64,000 bases of DNA from Flavobacteriales bacterium UBA1993 (GCA_002336485.1 DDCZ01000023.1:1-64000), one strand, 5' to 3'. Shown: positions 10,401 through 18,551, numbered from the stretch's first letter. Numbers and translations are program-made. Notes: a model not told the origin generated them from the letters alone.

Positions 10401-10840
10401 TTCGGGCTGTCGTAGCTATTCGCCATCGTCGTTCCCACAGAAGTACTGCGACTTCCGTAGATCCCAATTACATCACCGGAGGCGACAACCACGTTGCAAG
10501 TGATGGAATTATTGCCCGTTACACTGTCAGCATAAAACTGGCTAACAAACGCATTTGTTGTAGCGGGAAATGCCGGCGGGGCTGTGCTGCTATTAAATTT
10601 CACAATCTCCACATGCCACATGTTATTATTCATGGAATTAGGCACATACACTTCACATATTCTAAAAGCCGATTGGGCAGTGAAGTGATATCCTCTAACC
10701 CTATTGGCCGTGTATGACGTAATCTGTGCTCCTGGGCTAAAAGGCACTTGAGAAATGCCGTCAATCGCAAAGAATGCCGCCATTAAGGCTAACAGCACTT
10801 TGAATCTTGATTGAACCAGTATGGAAATAAATTTTTTCAT
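7436..10840 (-). CDS. giant PKD-repeat surface protein A with type B T9SS sorting domain
   Basis: A 1134-residue paralogue of the downstream gene. The signal peptide is within the first 31 residues (LLALMAAFFAIDGISQ). The N-terminal domain ends in CCPLPP, matching the CCPPPP of its neighbour, which shows that the N termini are homologous too. Ig-like blocks follow (QICQGDTVTWWIP, ADAGP-like NAGPDRTVCS), then seven PKD-type domains (TTWDFGDGT, WTWTFGDGG, YEWDFGDST, RSWVFGDGN, YVWSFGDEE). The C terminus is a type B T9SS sorting domain: PSAFTPNGDGKNEFF, YDRWGTAIYE, WDGRNNQ, GLYFYKIRY. No PorP/SprF-like partner, often encoded next to such proteins, is present in the operon. Confidence 0.85.
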   Translation of the reverse strand: MKKFISILVQSRFKVLLALMAAFFAIDGISQVPFSPGAQITSYTANRVRGYHFTAQSAFRICEVYVPNSMNNNMWHVEIVKFNSSTAPPAFPATTNAFVSQFYADSVTGNNSITCNVVVASGDVIGIYGSRSTSVGTTMANSYDSPNFVTSILGNNTTLRRSGMQFPLNNQQMHNIWSEVSYNTSRIIGYHSCCPLPPKPQGPFNGPTQICQGDTVTWWIPLDSIAEDYSWTVPVGDSIVANQGDTMITVAIGPNSTGGQICVELEDSCTWSGDTCFTYTINQPTTPSSITGLTSVCQNNSEWYSVVAANGILEYDWSITNATLLSNEDSNAINVSFSVGNAEICVRVKDSCAWSDSTCITVNTMTLPNVANAGPDRTVCSDHKAQLAANAANIGSGEWTVVSSPGPGTFSDSTAHNSTYLSSVPGTHILQWTVSAGGCPSTSDQMIVTINITPTAGFSTVNVCEGGPVPFNDQSTGNGATINSWLWDMDGDLVNNHVVQNPIHQYLNSGTYSVRLIANVQGCADTLFKDVYVNPVPDMDISADNVCFNEVMSFNNANSVATGAIATTTWDFGDGTPAVSATNVSHLYQDPGFYTVTCNTVSDSTCESSQQIDVRVYHLPKADFVVDNSCQYQTSVFSDKSTVTGADVDAWTWTFGDGGDSSIIQDPSHDYNINGFVPVHLQVWSSQGCFDDSIGYIEIYPTPVSEFNFTNKVCLGDTLDLDAVSHIAYGAMTQYDWQVDSTWFYNGKEVFHMFDAVGDYSVRLTTTSEKGCESSILKSVPVYEIPKADFYFTDGCEDNKVQFTDTTFFLEPVMKYEWDFGDSTVLADEHNPEHVFEDFGLYDVSLYVESFRGCTSLIEHPIKIYERLIPRFDATPDSGCSPLTVSFIDSTASESGVSWERSWVFGDGNTRLDTAENIYLNYSGKHLSYDVTLKVLTEENCYSEVTKDSIVYVVPQPAASFQHTPEDLLTLSTKRPVAQFINTSSQANRYVWSFGDEEKSSEHNPFHEWAEAGDYEVVMIARNIYGCTDTTKTDVNVHHVNVPYIPSAFTPNGDGKNEFFFVAGLEDITEMDMAIYDRWGTAIYETNGLDASWDGRNNQNKIIQQGLYFYKIRYTDKTGEVFEHFGSVSVLGIE

Positions 10841-10857
10841 TTTTCTTAATCTAGATT

Positions 10858-11211
10858 CTACTTAATCAATGCTGGATTGAAGTATTTATCATAGTTCTTT
10901 TTTGCACGTATAAGCAATTGCTCAATCGCGGCAGGATGAGTTGTCACCCATTCTGTTAACTCTTCGGTTAACTCTGAACTCATTGGAACATTTGGCGCGA
11001 TGGCCGGAAAATCATCCTCTTCAACGAGAAACTGGATATACTCATTGGTTTCATGTGGAGCCTCGAATCGTTCCTTAATAATATTGGTAACCTCATCCAC
11101 TTGATATGGCAGGATGGCTGCGTCACTAGGGATTTGAGCAATCGTTGAATTGGAAAACCCAACTACAAAAAATGCTAGCAAAACCAGGACAAAAGAATAC
11201 TTCAACTTCAT
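10858..11211 (-). CDS. small secreted helical protein A, first gene of the PKD adhesin operon
   Basis: A 117-residue protein starting at ATG 11211, which puts the signal peptide MKLKYSFVLVLLAFFVVG at the N terminus; ATG 11220 would add three residues. The mature part is acidic and helix-prone (VDEVTNIIKERFEAPHE; LTEELTEWVTTHPAAIEQLL). It is distantly related to the 105-residue protein at 3983..4300, with matching P-x-E-x3-Y-I-Q, the conserved P after nine residues, and WV-T...AIE. It sits 17 bases upstream of the first PKD gene, so it heads a four-gene operon whose ends are small paralogues and whose middle is two large paralogues. Function unknown. Confidence 0.6.
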   Translation of the reverse strand: MKLKYSFVLVLLAFFVVGFSNSTIAQIPSDAAILPYQVDEVTNIIKERFEAPHETNEYIQFLVEEDDFPAIAPNVPMSSELTEELTEWVTTHPAAIEQLLIRAKKNYDKYFNPALIK

Positions 11212-11289
11212 AATAACCATGTTTATCTCAATCTATAGACAGCGCAACCTTTAAAAGGATGCCTCTAACTCGTAAAATTAAGAATTAAT

Positions 11290-11314
11290 GTGTTTAACAA
11301 TTGGTTAAATACAC
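11290..11314. promoter_or_regulatory. imperfect palindrome upstream of the PKD adhesin operon
   Basis: GTGTTTAAC, five bases (AATTG) and GTTAAATACAC form an inverted repeat: the inner TTAAC/GTTAA arms are perfect and the outer GTGT/ACAC arms match with a 2-base offset. It lies about 80 bases upstream of the operon's first start codon, between two minus-strand genes, and no T-run marks it as a terminator. An operator for the adhesin operon is possible; no regulator is identified. Confidence 0.3.
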
Positions 11315-11341
11315 TCAATTTCAACAGGATAGGTCATCAAA

Positions 11342-12778
11342 TTAACCTGCTAAATGTGCTGGGCGGAGAAGATCTTCCAATTCTTTGACAGGATTGAATG
11401 TCGAACTTGGCACCTCCACGAATACTGTAATCCAATTTGCCATGGCGCCATTCCACAATCCAGGCCATTCGAGCGCTTTGATTTTTTGATCTGCCACAGA
11501 TTTTTCAGAAATGAAATATTGATCGTGGTTTACAAACTCTAGGAGGTCAATTTTATTTCCATCCAAGTCTCGAATCGAACAAACTAAATCAACTGGATTA
11601 AAGTGTGTTGCTGAATTCAAAATCATTTCTTGACGCATCTGCGAAGTATCAACTTGAGATTGTTCGATAATCTGCAAACTCTCGCCAGTGAACTTATCTA
11701 AGCACCAAAATGGCCCCCCACCTGGCTCGCCTTCGTTTTTAACCATTCCGCATACACGAACCGGGCGTCGTAGGTATTCCTTAAGCTTTAAATAGTCTCG
11801 AGGCACTCTCAAATTCCATTTATCTCTTACCTGATCGATCGTTACGGCATCGACCAATCCCTTAGAAACCTGCTTATTTAGCGCAATTAGCTCACGACGG
11901 ATGTCAAGCAAAGTTCCACCGATGAGCTCTTTACTCCGAACTGTATCGGACATCAATCTTGGGTGCCCCGTATTGTCAACATTCTTTATGAAAACAACAT
12001 CTGCCTCAATTTTATTCAGGTTATGAATCAATGCACCATGACCACCGGGACGCATTACAAATTGACCACTTTCATCCGTCAGCGGATCTCCATTAGTCTG
12101 AACAGCAATAGTATCGGTTTTTGAATCTTGGTAAGAATACGTTGCCCGAACTTCTTGGTTAGTTAAGCCAGCGTTGAACGTATCGACCATTGCTTGGAAT
12201 TGAGGCTCGAAATTTTTGTTTATCGTGAAATGCACCTCAGGGCCTCCAACTCCATTGCCATACAACAGCGCTTCGTTTAAGTGCGCTTCCACAGGAGTCT
12301 CCAGCTTTTCACTGAAGTGAAAGGGAATGAGACCCTTTGGCATTTTCGCATACCCCAGATCTCCGTTCAATAAAAGTTTCAACCATTTAACCTTGGAGTC
12401 TAAGCCACCTTCGTACGTGTCAATTCCGTTCGCTTCTGCACATCGAGCCCATTCTTCAAAAAAGGCAAATCGAGTAATCTCCTTGAAGAATTTATTGATC
12501 TCTTTTCTGTTTGCTGGTGGAGCCCCAACCCAGGTGTACATCTTCCCGAACATTCTCGTTGCCGCACCAGATGCAGGCACAAACTTAACTACCGAATGCT
12601 TTGGCATTTCAGTACGATACGTATCCACAAGATCTAGCCTTCTTTCCCTATTAAAGGCATGGATACCTTTACCAGCCATGGCCGCTCGCAGTAATTTCAC
12701 ATGCTGAGTGCCCTTTTGAAACAGTTCAAGTTGATCTTGGATTTCTGGGGTCAGGTCGGTTTGGGTTAGGTCTGGCAT
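11342..12778 (-). CDS. DUF4301 family protein
   Basis: A 478-residue cytoplasmic protein recognisable as DUF4301, a family of unknown function largely confined to Bacteroidota. Typical segments are the N-terminal KFVPASGAATRMFGKMYTW box, resembling the sugar-nucleotide loop of nucleotidyltransferases, then MRPGGHGALIHNLN and FIKNVDNTGHPRL, which recall uridylyltransferase-type binding loops. A nucleotidyltransferase-like activity is therefore reasonable inference but not established. ATG 12778 is chosen over TTG 12799 because a perfect -33/-7 promoter ends six bases before it. It is divergent from queE, with 45 bases between the two start codons. Confidence 0.8.
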   Translation of the reverse strand: MPDLTQTDLTPEIQDQLELFQKGTQHVKLLRAAMAGKGIHAFNRERRLDLVDTYRTEMPKHSVVKFVPASGAATRMFGKMYTWVGAPPANRKEINKFFKEITRFAFFEEWARCAEANGIDTYEGGLDSKVKWLKLLLNGDLGYAKMPKGLIPFHFSEKLETPVEAHLNEALLYGNGVGGPEVHFTINKNFEPQFQAMVDTFNAGLTNQEVRATYSYQDSKTDTIAVQTNGDPLTDESGQFVMRPGGHGALIHNLNKIEADVVFIKNVDNTGHPRLMSDTVRSKELIGGTLLDIRRELIALNKQVSKGLVDAVTIDQVRDKWNLRVPRDYLKLKEYLRRPVRVCGMVKNEGEPGGGPFWCLDKFTGESLQIIEQSQVDTSQMRQEMILNSATHFNPVDLVCSIRDLDGNKIDLLEFVNHDQYFISEKSVADQKIKALEWPGLWNGAMANWITVFVEVPSSTFNPVKELEDLLRPAHLAG

Positions 12779-12784
12779 AGATCG

Positions 12785-12814
12785 CAAAGTTAGGTCCAAA
12801 CTTTAAGCTGACAA
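12785..12814 (-). promoter_or_regulatory. Bacteroidota promoter (TTG-N19-TAACTTTG) for the DUF4301 gene
   Basis: On the minus strand TTG (12814-12812) is followed after exactly 19 bases by TAACTTTG (12792-12785), matching the -33 and -7 elements of Bacteroidota sigma-ABfr promoters. The -7 box ends six bases before the ATG at 12778, so transcription would begin at or within a few bases of the start codon. The region is shared with the divergent queE gene. Confidence 0.65.
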
Positions 12815-12823
12815 CTCTCTACC

Positions 12824-13471
12824 ATGAATGAAGTTATCTTCGCGCCAGAAATGAAGTCGAAATCCGCAAGAGAATCAATGTTCCCTGTAATGGAAAAGTT
12901 CACCACCCTTCAAGGCGAGGGAAAGTTTGCTGGAACGCTAAGTTATTTCGTTCGCCTTGGGGGATGTGATGTGGGCTGTCATTGGTGTGACGTAAAAGAA
13001 AGTTGGCCAATTGACGCACATCCTAGCGAGTCCGTACAATCACTAACCGACGACGCCCTTTCCTCAAATGCCAACATCGTGGTGGTCACAGGTGGCGAAC
13101 CGACCATGCACAATTTAGAACCCTTAACCGAGGTTCTCGGTGAAAACAATATTCAAAGACATATCGAAACCAGCGGAGCCCATCCTTTGACAGGCACATG
13201 GGACTGGATTACATTTTCACCGAAAAAATTCAAGTCGCCGGTAAATGGATTTGGAATGTTGGCATCGGAATTGAAAGTGATCATTTACAATCGAAGTGAT
13301 TTTCAATTTGCTGAAGAACACGCTAAAACGGTATCAGGAAATTGTGAGTTATATCTGCAACCTGAATGGGATAACCGTGAAAAGGCAATGCCACTGATCG
13401 TAGATTACATTAAACTCAATCCAAGATGGAAAATCTCGATCCAGGCACATAAATACATTAACATACCATGA
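12824..13471 (+). CDS. queE: 7-carboxy-7-deazaguanine synthase (radical SAM)
   Basis: A 215-residue radical SAM enzyme that converts 6-carboxytetrahydropterin to 7-carboxy-7-deazaguanine in the queuosine pathway. The cluster motif is C48-x3-C52-x2-C55 (CDVGCHWC), the CX3CX2C signature, and a GGEP motif that contacts SAM sits at 90-93. The N-terminal KFTTLQGEGKFAG segment and SYFVRLGGCD are characteristic of QueE. The pathway partners queC/queD are not in the window. The stop overlaps the start of the PorE-like gene by four bases (ATGA), so the two are probably co-transcribed, although no functional link is known. Confidence 0.9.
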   Translation: MNEVIFAPEMKSKSARESMFPVMEKFTTLQGEGKFAGTLSYFVRLGGCDVGCHWCDVKESWPIDAHPSESVQSLTDDALSSNANIVVVTGGEPTMHNLEPLTEVLGENNIQRHIETSGAHPLTGTWDWITFSPKKFKSPVNGFGMLASELKVIIYNRSDFQFAEEHAKTVSGNCELYLQPEWDNREKAMPLIVDYIKLNPRWKISIQAHKYINIP

Positions 13472-15423
13472 GAATTCTTTTAACTCTTCTGCTACTTTTT
13501 TCTGCGGGATTAGGGTGGGCACAGGATGGAACCACTAGCGACAAAAAAGCTCAAAAGCTTTACGACCTTGCGAAGGAAGACTATAGATGGAATCGATGGG
13601 AAGGAGCTGAAATCAAGCTTACTTCGGCGATTGAACGAGATGATAATTATTTAGATGCGATGAACCTTTTGGCAGAGGTGTACATTAAAATGAACCGCCT
13701 TGATGAATCTAAGGAATGGACTAAACGTGTAATTGAAAAAAACCCAAACTACAGCCCCAACCTGATTCTCATTCTCGCAGCATTAGAGCATCATGGTTCT
13801 AATTATAGTCTCGCACTTCCACTTTATTTACAATATTTAAAAATCGCACCGCCGGAATCATCAAACTATCAGGCGGCAAAGTTGGGCGCCGCAAGTTGCG
13901 AGTATGCAGAATGGGCAATGAAGAATCCCGTGGAATACGACATTTCGAACCTCGGTGAGAATGTAAACTCCGAACATGACGAATACTTCCCGGCATTAAC
14001 TGCAGATGAAGGATTGCTTATGTTCACCAGGGCAGTCCCTGTAGAAAGGGGTACGTATTTTCTAAATGATAGAAATGAGGATTTTTTCTTTTCAGAAAAA
14101 ACGGAAAACGACACCTGGGGGCAATCATATAACCCAGGAGGACCTTTAAACACGCAGTTTAATGAGGGCGCCCCTACCCTCTCGCCTGATGGGAAATACC
14201 TGATTTTCACCGCGTGCGACCTCGGAGACATGGGCTCGTATGGTCCAGACAAAAAGGGATTTGGTCGATGCGATTTATTTGTGAGCGTGCGGCAGGGAAC
14301 CAGATGGTCGAAGCCCGTTAATATGGGATCGACTATAAACTCAAAGCATTGGGAAAGTCAACCATCATTTTCAAGCGATGGAAAGACAATCTATTTTATC
14401 CGTGGGAAGTATGATCGATACGGCGATCAGCACACTGATATTTACGTGAGTGAAATGGTAAATGGCAGGTGGTCACAAGCCAAACCACTTCCAAAAAACA
14501 TCAACTCAGATGGCGGCGAAGAATCTGTGTTCATTCACCCAGATAATCAAACTTTATATTTTTCATCTGACGGTCATATCGGCCTAGGAAAGATGGACAT
14601 ATTCATTAGCCGAAGACAACCCGACGGAAGCTGGGGCGATCCAGAAAATCTGGGTTATCCAATTAACACCTCCGATCATGAAAATAGTTTTCATGTTTCT
14701 GCTTCCGGAGATTACGCCATCATAGCCAGCGATCGCGAGGGTGGAGTTGGTGGAATGGATCTCTACAAACTAAAGCTTCCAGAATCAGCAAAGCCGCAAA
14801 AAATCACCTACTTAAAAGGTAAAATAAAGGATGCGGGCACTGGTAAGCCACTTGAAGCATTCTTTCAATTGATAGACCTAAATTCGGGTGACACTGTAGT
14901 TCAAGCACTTGCCGATAAAAAAACAGGCGACTTCCTAGTTGTGCTTCCGGCAAGCGAGCAATATGCCTTATCCGCAGAACATGATGGTTATTTATTCCAC
15001 AGTGAAAACTTTGAGTTGGATTTCTCCAAGTCGTTGTCACATTACAAGAAGAATATCGAGCTACAACCAATGGTTACAGGTAGCGCAGTGGTGCTGAAAA
15101 ACGTGTTTTTTGATTCGGATAAATTTGAATTGAAACCCAAATCAAAAACAGAGCTAGACCGACTGGCGCAACTATTAAAATCGAACCCCGAACTGAAAAT
15201 AGAAATCGCCGGCCACACAGACAATCAAGGCAATGCAGGAGCAAACCAGGTATTATCTCAAAATAGAGCTCAAGCCGTACGCGACTTCTTGGTGCGTGTA
15301 GGAATCGACGAGGCCAGGCTTACCTATAAAGGATATGGGCAGACTGAACCCATCGCCACCAATGAAACGGATGAAGGACGCCAGCAAAACAGAAGGACTG
15401 AATTTCGCATCATCGAAAAATAG
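13468..15423 (+). CDS. PorE-like OmpA family protein (TPR, beta-propeller, CRD, OmpA)
   Basis: A 651-residue exported protein with a signal peptide (MRILLTLLLLFSAGLGWAQ). Domains in order: TPR repeats about 25-145 (AEVYIKMNRLDESKEW), a PD40-type beta-propeller about 165-435 (GAPTLSPDGKYLIFTACD; QPSFSSDGKTIYF; NQTLYFSSDGHIGLGKMD), a carboxypeptidase-regulatory-like domain about 440-530 (LKGKIKDAGTGKPLEAFF), and an OmpA peptidoglycan-binding domain about 545-651 (IEIAGHTDNQGN, LSQNRAQAVRDFL, NRRTEFRII). This is the architecture of the T9SS component PorE of Porphyromonas gingivalis, proposed to tether the system to peptidoglycan. Bacteroidota carry many paralogues, so a dedicated T9SS role is not certain. 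Confidence 0.8.
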   Translation: MRILLTLLLLFSAGLGWAQDGTTSDKKAQKLYDLAKEDYRWNRWEGAEIKLTSAIERDDNYLDAMNLLAEVYIKMNRLDESKEWTKRVIEKNPNYSPNLILILAALEHHGSNYSLALPLYLQYLKIAPPESSNYQAAKLGAASCEYAEWAMKNPVEYDISNLGENVNSEHDEYFPALTADEGLLMFTRAVPVERGTYFLNDRNEDFFFSEKTENDTWGQSYNPGGPLNTQFNEGAPTLSPDGKYLIFTACDLGDMGSYGPDKKGFGRCDLFVSVRQGTRWSKPVNMGSTINSKHWESQPSFSSDGKTIYFIRGKYDRYGDQHTDIYVSEMVNGRWSQAKPLPKNINSDGGEESVFIHPDNQTLYFSSDGHIGLGKMDIFISRRQPDGSWGDPENLGYPINTSDHENSFHVSASGDYAIIASDREGGVGGMDLYKLKLPESAKPQKITYLKGKIKDAGTGKPLEAFFQLIDLNSGDTVVQALADKKTGDFLVVLPASEQYALSAEHDGYLFHSENFELDFSKSLSHYKKNIELQPMVTGSAVVLKNVFFDSDKFELKPKSKTELDRLAQLLKSNPELKIEIAGHTDNQGNAGANQVLSQNRAQAVRDFLVRVGIDEARLTYKGYGQTEPIATNETDEGRQQNRRTEFRIIEK

Positions 15424-15543
15424 TTGGTGCTCTTCTCCAGCTTAGAAGTATTTGATTTTAGGCCACGTACATTTGGTTCATTCAACGCACAAATCATGAT
15501 GCGATGCGTCAAAAACAGCACACAAGTCATCTAGGCTAAGATA

Positions 15544-17100
15544 TTATCGGCTTTCAGCGCGCCTGTAAACCTGAACCGTTGATGGTCCCATGGTATTTTC
15601 AAAGACAAGCTCAAAACCAGCCAACACCCCACTATCCGTCCCATTGCAGACAGCGGTTGGAGACTTTATTATGTAATCAACGTTCTTGCAATCCTTGCAT
15701 ATGTCAGGAAACCAGCGACGCATAAAATTCGAATCCCCAACGTGCCCCCCATACTCATTGATTAAGTAGTTTGACATCACAAAATCCGTGCACACATCAG
15801 CGTCTCGATCAATGTTTTCGGTGATCCAAGCGATCGATATTTTCTGGTTTTTAAGATCATCATGAACTCCTAGATCCGTATCGCCAATTGTCCTTAAATC
15901 ATATGTTGCGAATAATGAGAGTCCAATGCAGAAAACTGAAACTAAGTACTTCGACCATGTAGGCATGAATCTCTGACTCCAAATAATTATGGCCGTCAGA
16001 AGACTGATAAGAATAAGACTTGCGAGCAAATATCGCGGCGTAAAAAAGTTCATAGCCGAAAAGATTACGAACCCAATTGTCACAATGAAGCCTAACCCAA
16101 TTGTGTTCGCTATAATCCCAAACGACCGTCTTTCACGAAACCTCAACCAAAGCGCGATTGGAATAAAAACGGCTGCAAGTAAGATTATTGGAAACAGCCA
16201 AGTTGGCACAACCCACTTCCAAATCAAAACTTTATACGCTGAAAACCCGATCAGCACAACCAGCAGGTTGATCCACCACTTTTTTAGTTTGAAGAGAAAG
16301 GCACCACCAACTAGAACGGGGTATAGCATCCAGCCTCGATACTGCCCCTCAAACAATATGCGATAGATCTTGCGAACGTTGAAACGAACATCCTTCATTT
16401 CTAAGGTTACTAGATCTGTATGCTCTGGAAACAAAAACCATCCGTGATAGAGGTATTGCAGCAGGAGATGGGAAAGAAAAAAAAGCGCTGGCCACGCATG
16501 CTTTACTAAGGTTTTGCTAGCTGATTCTCTTGTGAGAACACGCACAACATCCCAACCCAAGAAGGCTACAAAAAACACAAGTGCTGATTCTTTTGAATAA
16601 ATGGCGATGAACATACCTATGTAGTACAGCCATGTTTTGTTTTGGAGATAGCCACTCAGGGCAACAATTAAACCCAGAGCCATAAGCATTTCGGGATATA
16701 ACATGGCGGACTGGGTCATAAACATGGGTTGGGCCATGACTATCAGCGCTGTAGTTAGCGCCACAGATGCGCCAAACAATTTTTTCGCCAAGGAATACAA
16801 TATGATCAGCAACGACACGGAAATGGCCAACGCGTAGGTGTGCGCGCTGATGTTGCTTGCCCCAAAAAGTTTCATCCAAATTCCTCCAAGAAATTGAAAA
16901 AGTAATGGGTGTCCCCGACTCAACTCAACCGAGAGGGCATCAGGAAGAATGGAGGGTGTGCCCGCGGCCATCGTGCGAATTGCAGGAGCGTATACCCAAG
17001 ACTCATCCCAAAAATGGCCCAGATCTAAGTACATGGCTTGGAACGCAACAAGCATTAGAATCGAAACACCAAAGGCTCTATCCGATAATTTGGACGACAT
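15544..17100 (-). CDS. GT-C type membrane glycosyltransferase (family 39/ArnT-like)
   Basis: A 518-residue integral membrane protein with about 11-12 hydrophobic segments. The first periplasmic loop carries the acidic pair expected of GT-C enzymes (LGHFWDESWVYAPA, near residue 30), followed by SRGHPLLFQFLGG, matching the RxHPPL-type box of the PMT/ArnT group. Such enzymes take a sugar from a polyprenyl phosphate donor and transfer it outside the cytoplasmic membrane. A soluble periplasmic tail of about 120 residues follows the last membrane segment (around 395). It is the last gene of a four-gene operon; its ATG overlaps the preceding TGA by one base. Acceptor unknown. Confidence 0.75.
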   Translation of the reverse strand: MSSKLSDRAFGVSILMLVAFQAMYLDLGHFWDESWVYAPAIRTMAAGTPSILPDALSVELSRGHPLLFQFLGGIWMKLFGASNISAHTYALAISVSLLIILYSLAKKLFGASVALTTALIVMAQPMFMTQSAMLYPEMLMALGLIVALSGYLQNKTWLYYIGMFIAIYSKESALVFFVAFLGWDVVRVLTRESASKTLVKHAWPALFFLSHLLLQYLYHGWFLFPEHTDLVTLEMKDVRFNVRKIYRILFEGQYRGWMLYPVLVGGAFLFKLKKWWINLLVVLIGFSAYKVLIWKWVVPTWLFPIILLAAVFIPIALWLRFRERRSFGIIANTIGLGFIVTIGFVIFSAMNFFTPRYLLASLILISLLTAIIIWSQRFMPTWSKYLVSVFCIGLSLFATYDLRTIGDTDLGVHDDLKNQKISIAWITENIDRDADVCTDFVMSNYLINEYGGHVGDSNFMRRWFPDICKDCKNVDYIIKSPTAVCNGTDSGVLAGFELVFENTMGPSTVQVYRRAESR

Positions 17101-18551
17101 CAGTGAATAAACACCTTTTGAGAAGTAGTGAATTGACCACTCGCGATTCGAATTATATAAACTCCAGTCGGCAACGACCCAATACGACCTCTACTATTAC
17201 CTCGATTAGAATAAACGGATTGACCGCTTACATCAAACAGTTCATATTCAACTTCAGCTTCCCCATTGTTAACGTGCAGACCAAAATCAGTAGAATAATA
17301 CACCCTCAACTCATCAGAAACGGGTGCGTTTGATGACTCAACGGTGAGCAATAATGGATTATGGTCATAGGCATATGCCGTATCCGCAATGACAGTAGTG
17401 TCGTTGCTGAAGACTTCACGCCGCCAATAAACAATATCGTCGAGTCCATTAGTCTTGTTATCGGTACTGCCTATTCCGCAGAGCCCCTTTGTGGTTTTAA
17501 TTATTTGAAACGACTCATCTGTACTTTTGGTTCCAAACGTTGTGGAAAATTGTTTTGGACCGAGGTTAATGGTCATTAAAGTTATGAATCCGTCGGATTT
17601 CCCTAAACCGAAAGTGTTTGTGTGGCCAGTGATATATACGGTGTCTTCATCGATCGCAATATCGGTTGGAAGGTCATCGCCGTTGTTTACATTCATTCCG
17701 TAGCCTTGAATAATTGTATCCATTGACACGCCCAAACTCGTGAACTTTTGCACGAGAATATCAAAGTCAGGACCATTAAAACTACTCGAGTTTCCAATTG
17801 CAATAATGGACGAATCGTTTGTCTCTACGAGGTCTACGTATGTCTCATCGCCAGACAACCCGAGTACATATTCCCATTCCACGCTAAAGTTGCGGTTAAA
17901 CCGAATAATGAATCCATCTAACGAATCCCCAAGAACGCTACCCGTGGCCAAAAACCCGCTCCCATACTTCTCCCTGCTAATCGATTCAAATTTGTAACCT
18001 GGCAGATCAGTCAGGACCAGTCGCTCGAAAAAGTCGCCTTGAATGGAGTACTTTTCAATTACTGGAGTACTGCTGGGATCATCAATAAAATCATGTACAA
18101 CAAAAACAGTATCATCCGAAACGGTCAAATCATCGTATGCATTCCACGCTGCTTCTCCCGACACATTGATCTCCTTTATTAAAGAGTCGTTTCTCACAAA
18201 ATACAGGAACCCATTATATCCAGTTTGAAGACCATTTGAAATACCCGAAATGATAATGGTTGAATCTGATGCTATTGCGAAATCAAGTGCACTTTCAGAA
18301 GCTTCAGAACCTATAGAAGTGGAATGCTTTACATTTCCGTCCCAACCTATCCGAACAAGATCAACATTTGAGCTTGCCTCCGAGGCAGAATAGCCCGAAT
18401 TTACGAGGATCAAGAACTCTCCATTTGCAATGGGTTCCATTCGTATACCTCGCTCAGAATACTTTGTCCCGATTTTATTGAAAAAGATGGTGTCCTGCCC
18501 TATCCCAACGAGACTGGTCATTACAAATAGTATTGTCAGAATTCGCTTCAT
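17100..18551 (-). CDS. secreted beta-propeller-like protein with type A T9SS sorting domain
   Basis: A 483-residue protein with the signal peptide MKRILTILFVMTSLVGIGQ. The main body (20-370) consists of repeated strands ending in D-G-F-[IL] units (GYNGFLYFV, SLDGFIIRF, KSDGFITLM) and DTVYITGHTN-type blades, which looks like a beta-propeller of the SBBP/Kelch-like kind. Residues of about 405-483 form a type A sorting domain with ELFDVSGQSVYSN and LPTGVYIIRI, ending in QKVFIH. It is therefore exported by the T9SS. It is translationally coupled to the glycosyltransferase downstream and adjacent to the DUF5723 gene upstream; T9SS cargo and a periplasmic glycosyltransferase in one operon hint at surface glycosylation. 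Confidence 0.7.
   Translation of the reverse strand: MKRILTILFVMTSLVGIGQDTIFFNKIGTKYSERGIRMEPIANGEFLILVNSGYSASEASSNVDLVRIGWDGNVKHSTSIGSEASESALDFAIASDSTIIISGISNGLQTGYNGFLYFVRNDSLIKEINVSGEAAWNAYDDLTVSDDTVFVVHDFIDDPSSTPVIEKYSIQGDFFERLVLTDLPGYKFESISREKYGSGFLATGSVLGDSLDGFIIRFNRNFSVEWEYVLGLSGDETYVDLVETNDSSIIAIGNSSSFNGPDFDILVQKFTSLGVSMDTIIQGYGMNVNNGDDLPTDIAIDEDTVYITGHTNTFGLGKSDGFITLMTINLGPKQFSTTFGTKSTDESFQIIKTTKGLCGIGSTDNKTNGLDDIVYWRREVFSNDTTVIADTAYAYDHNPLLLTVESSNAPVSDELRVYYSTDFGLHVNNGEAEVEYELFDVSGQSVYSNRGNSRGRIGSLPTGVYIIRIASGQFTTSQKVFIH

Noticed and set aside
10268..10717. 149-codon open frame on the plus strand inside the PKD gene
   Set aside because: It lies antisense to a well-supported PKD protein, has no recognisable domain or signal and follows from the codon pattern of the opposite strand.
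4297..10840. Regularly spaced repeats that could look like a CRISPR or DNA repeat array
   Set aside because: The periodicity is at protein level (PKD domains of about 85 residues); DNA copies are strongly diverged and coding.
15424..15543. Possible small RNA or terminator between the PorE-like gene and the glycosyltransferase gene
   Set aside because: Only weak hairpins without a T-run were seen.
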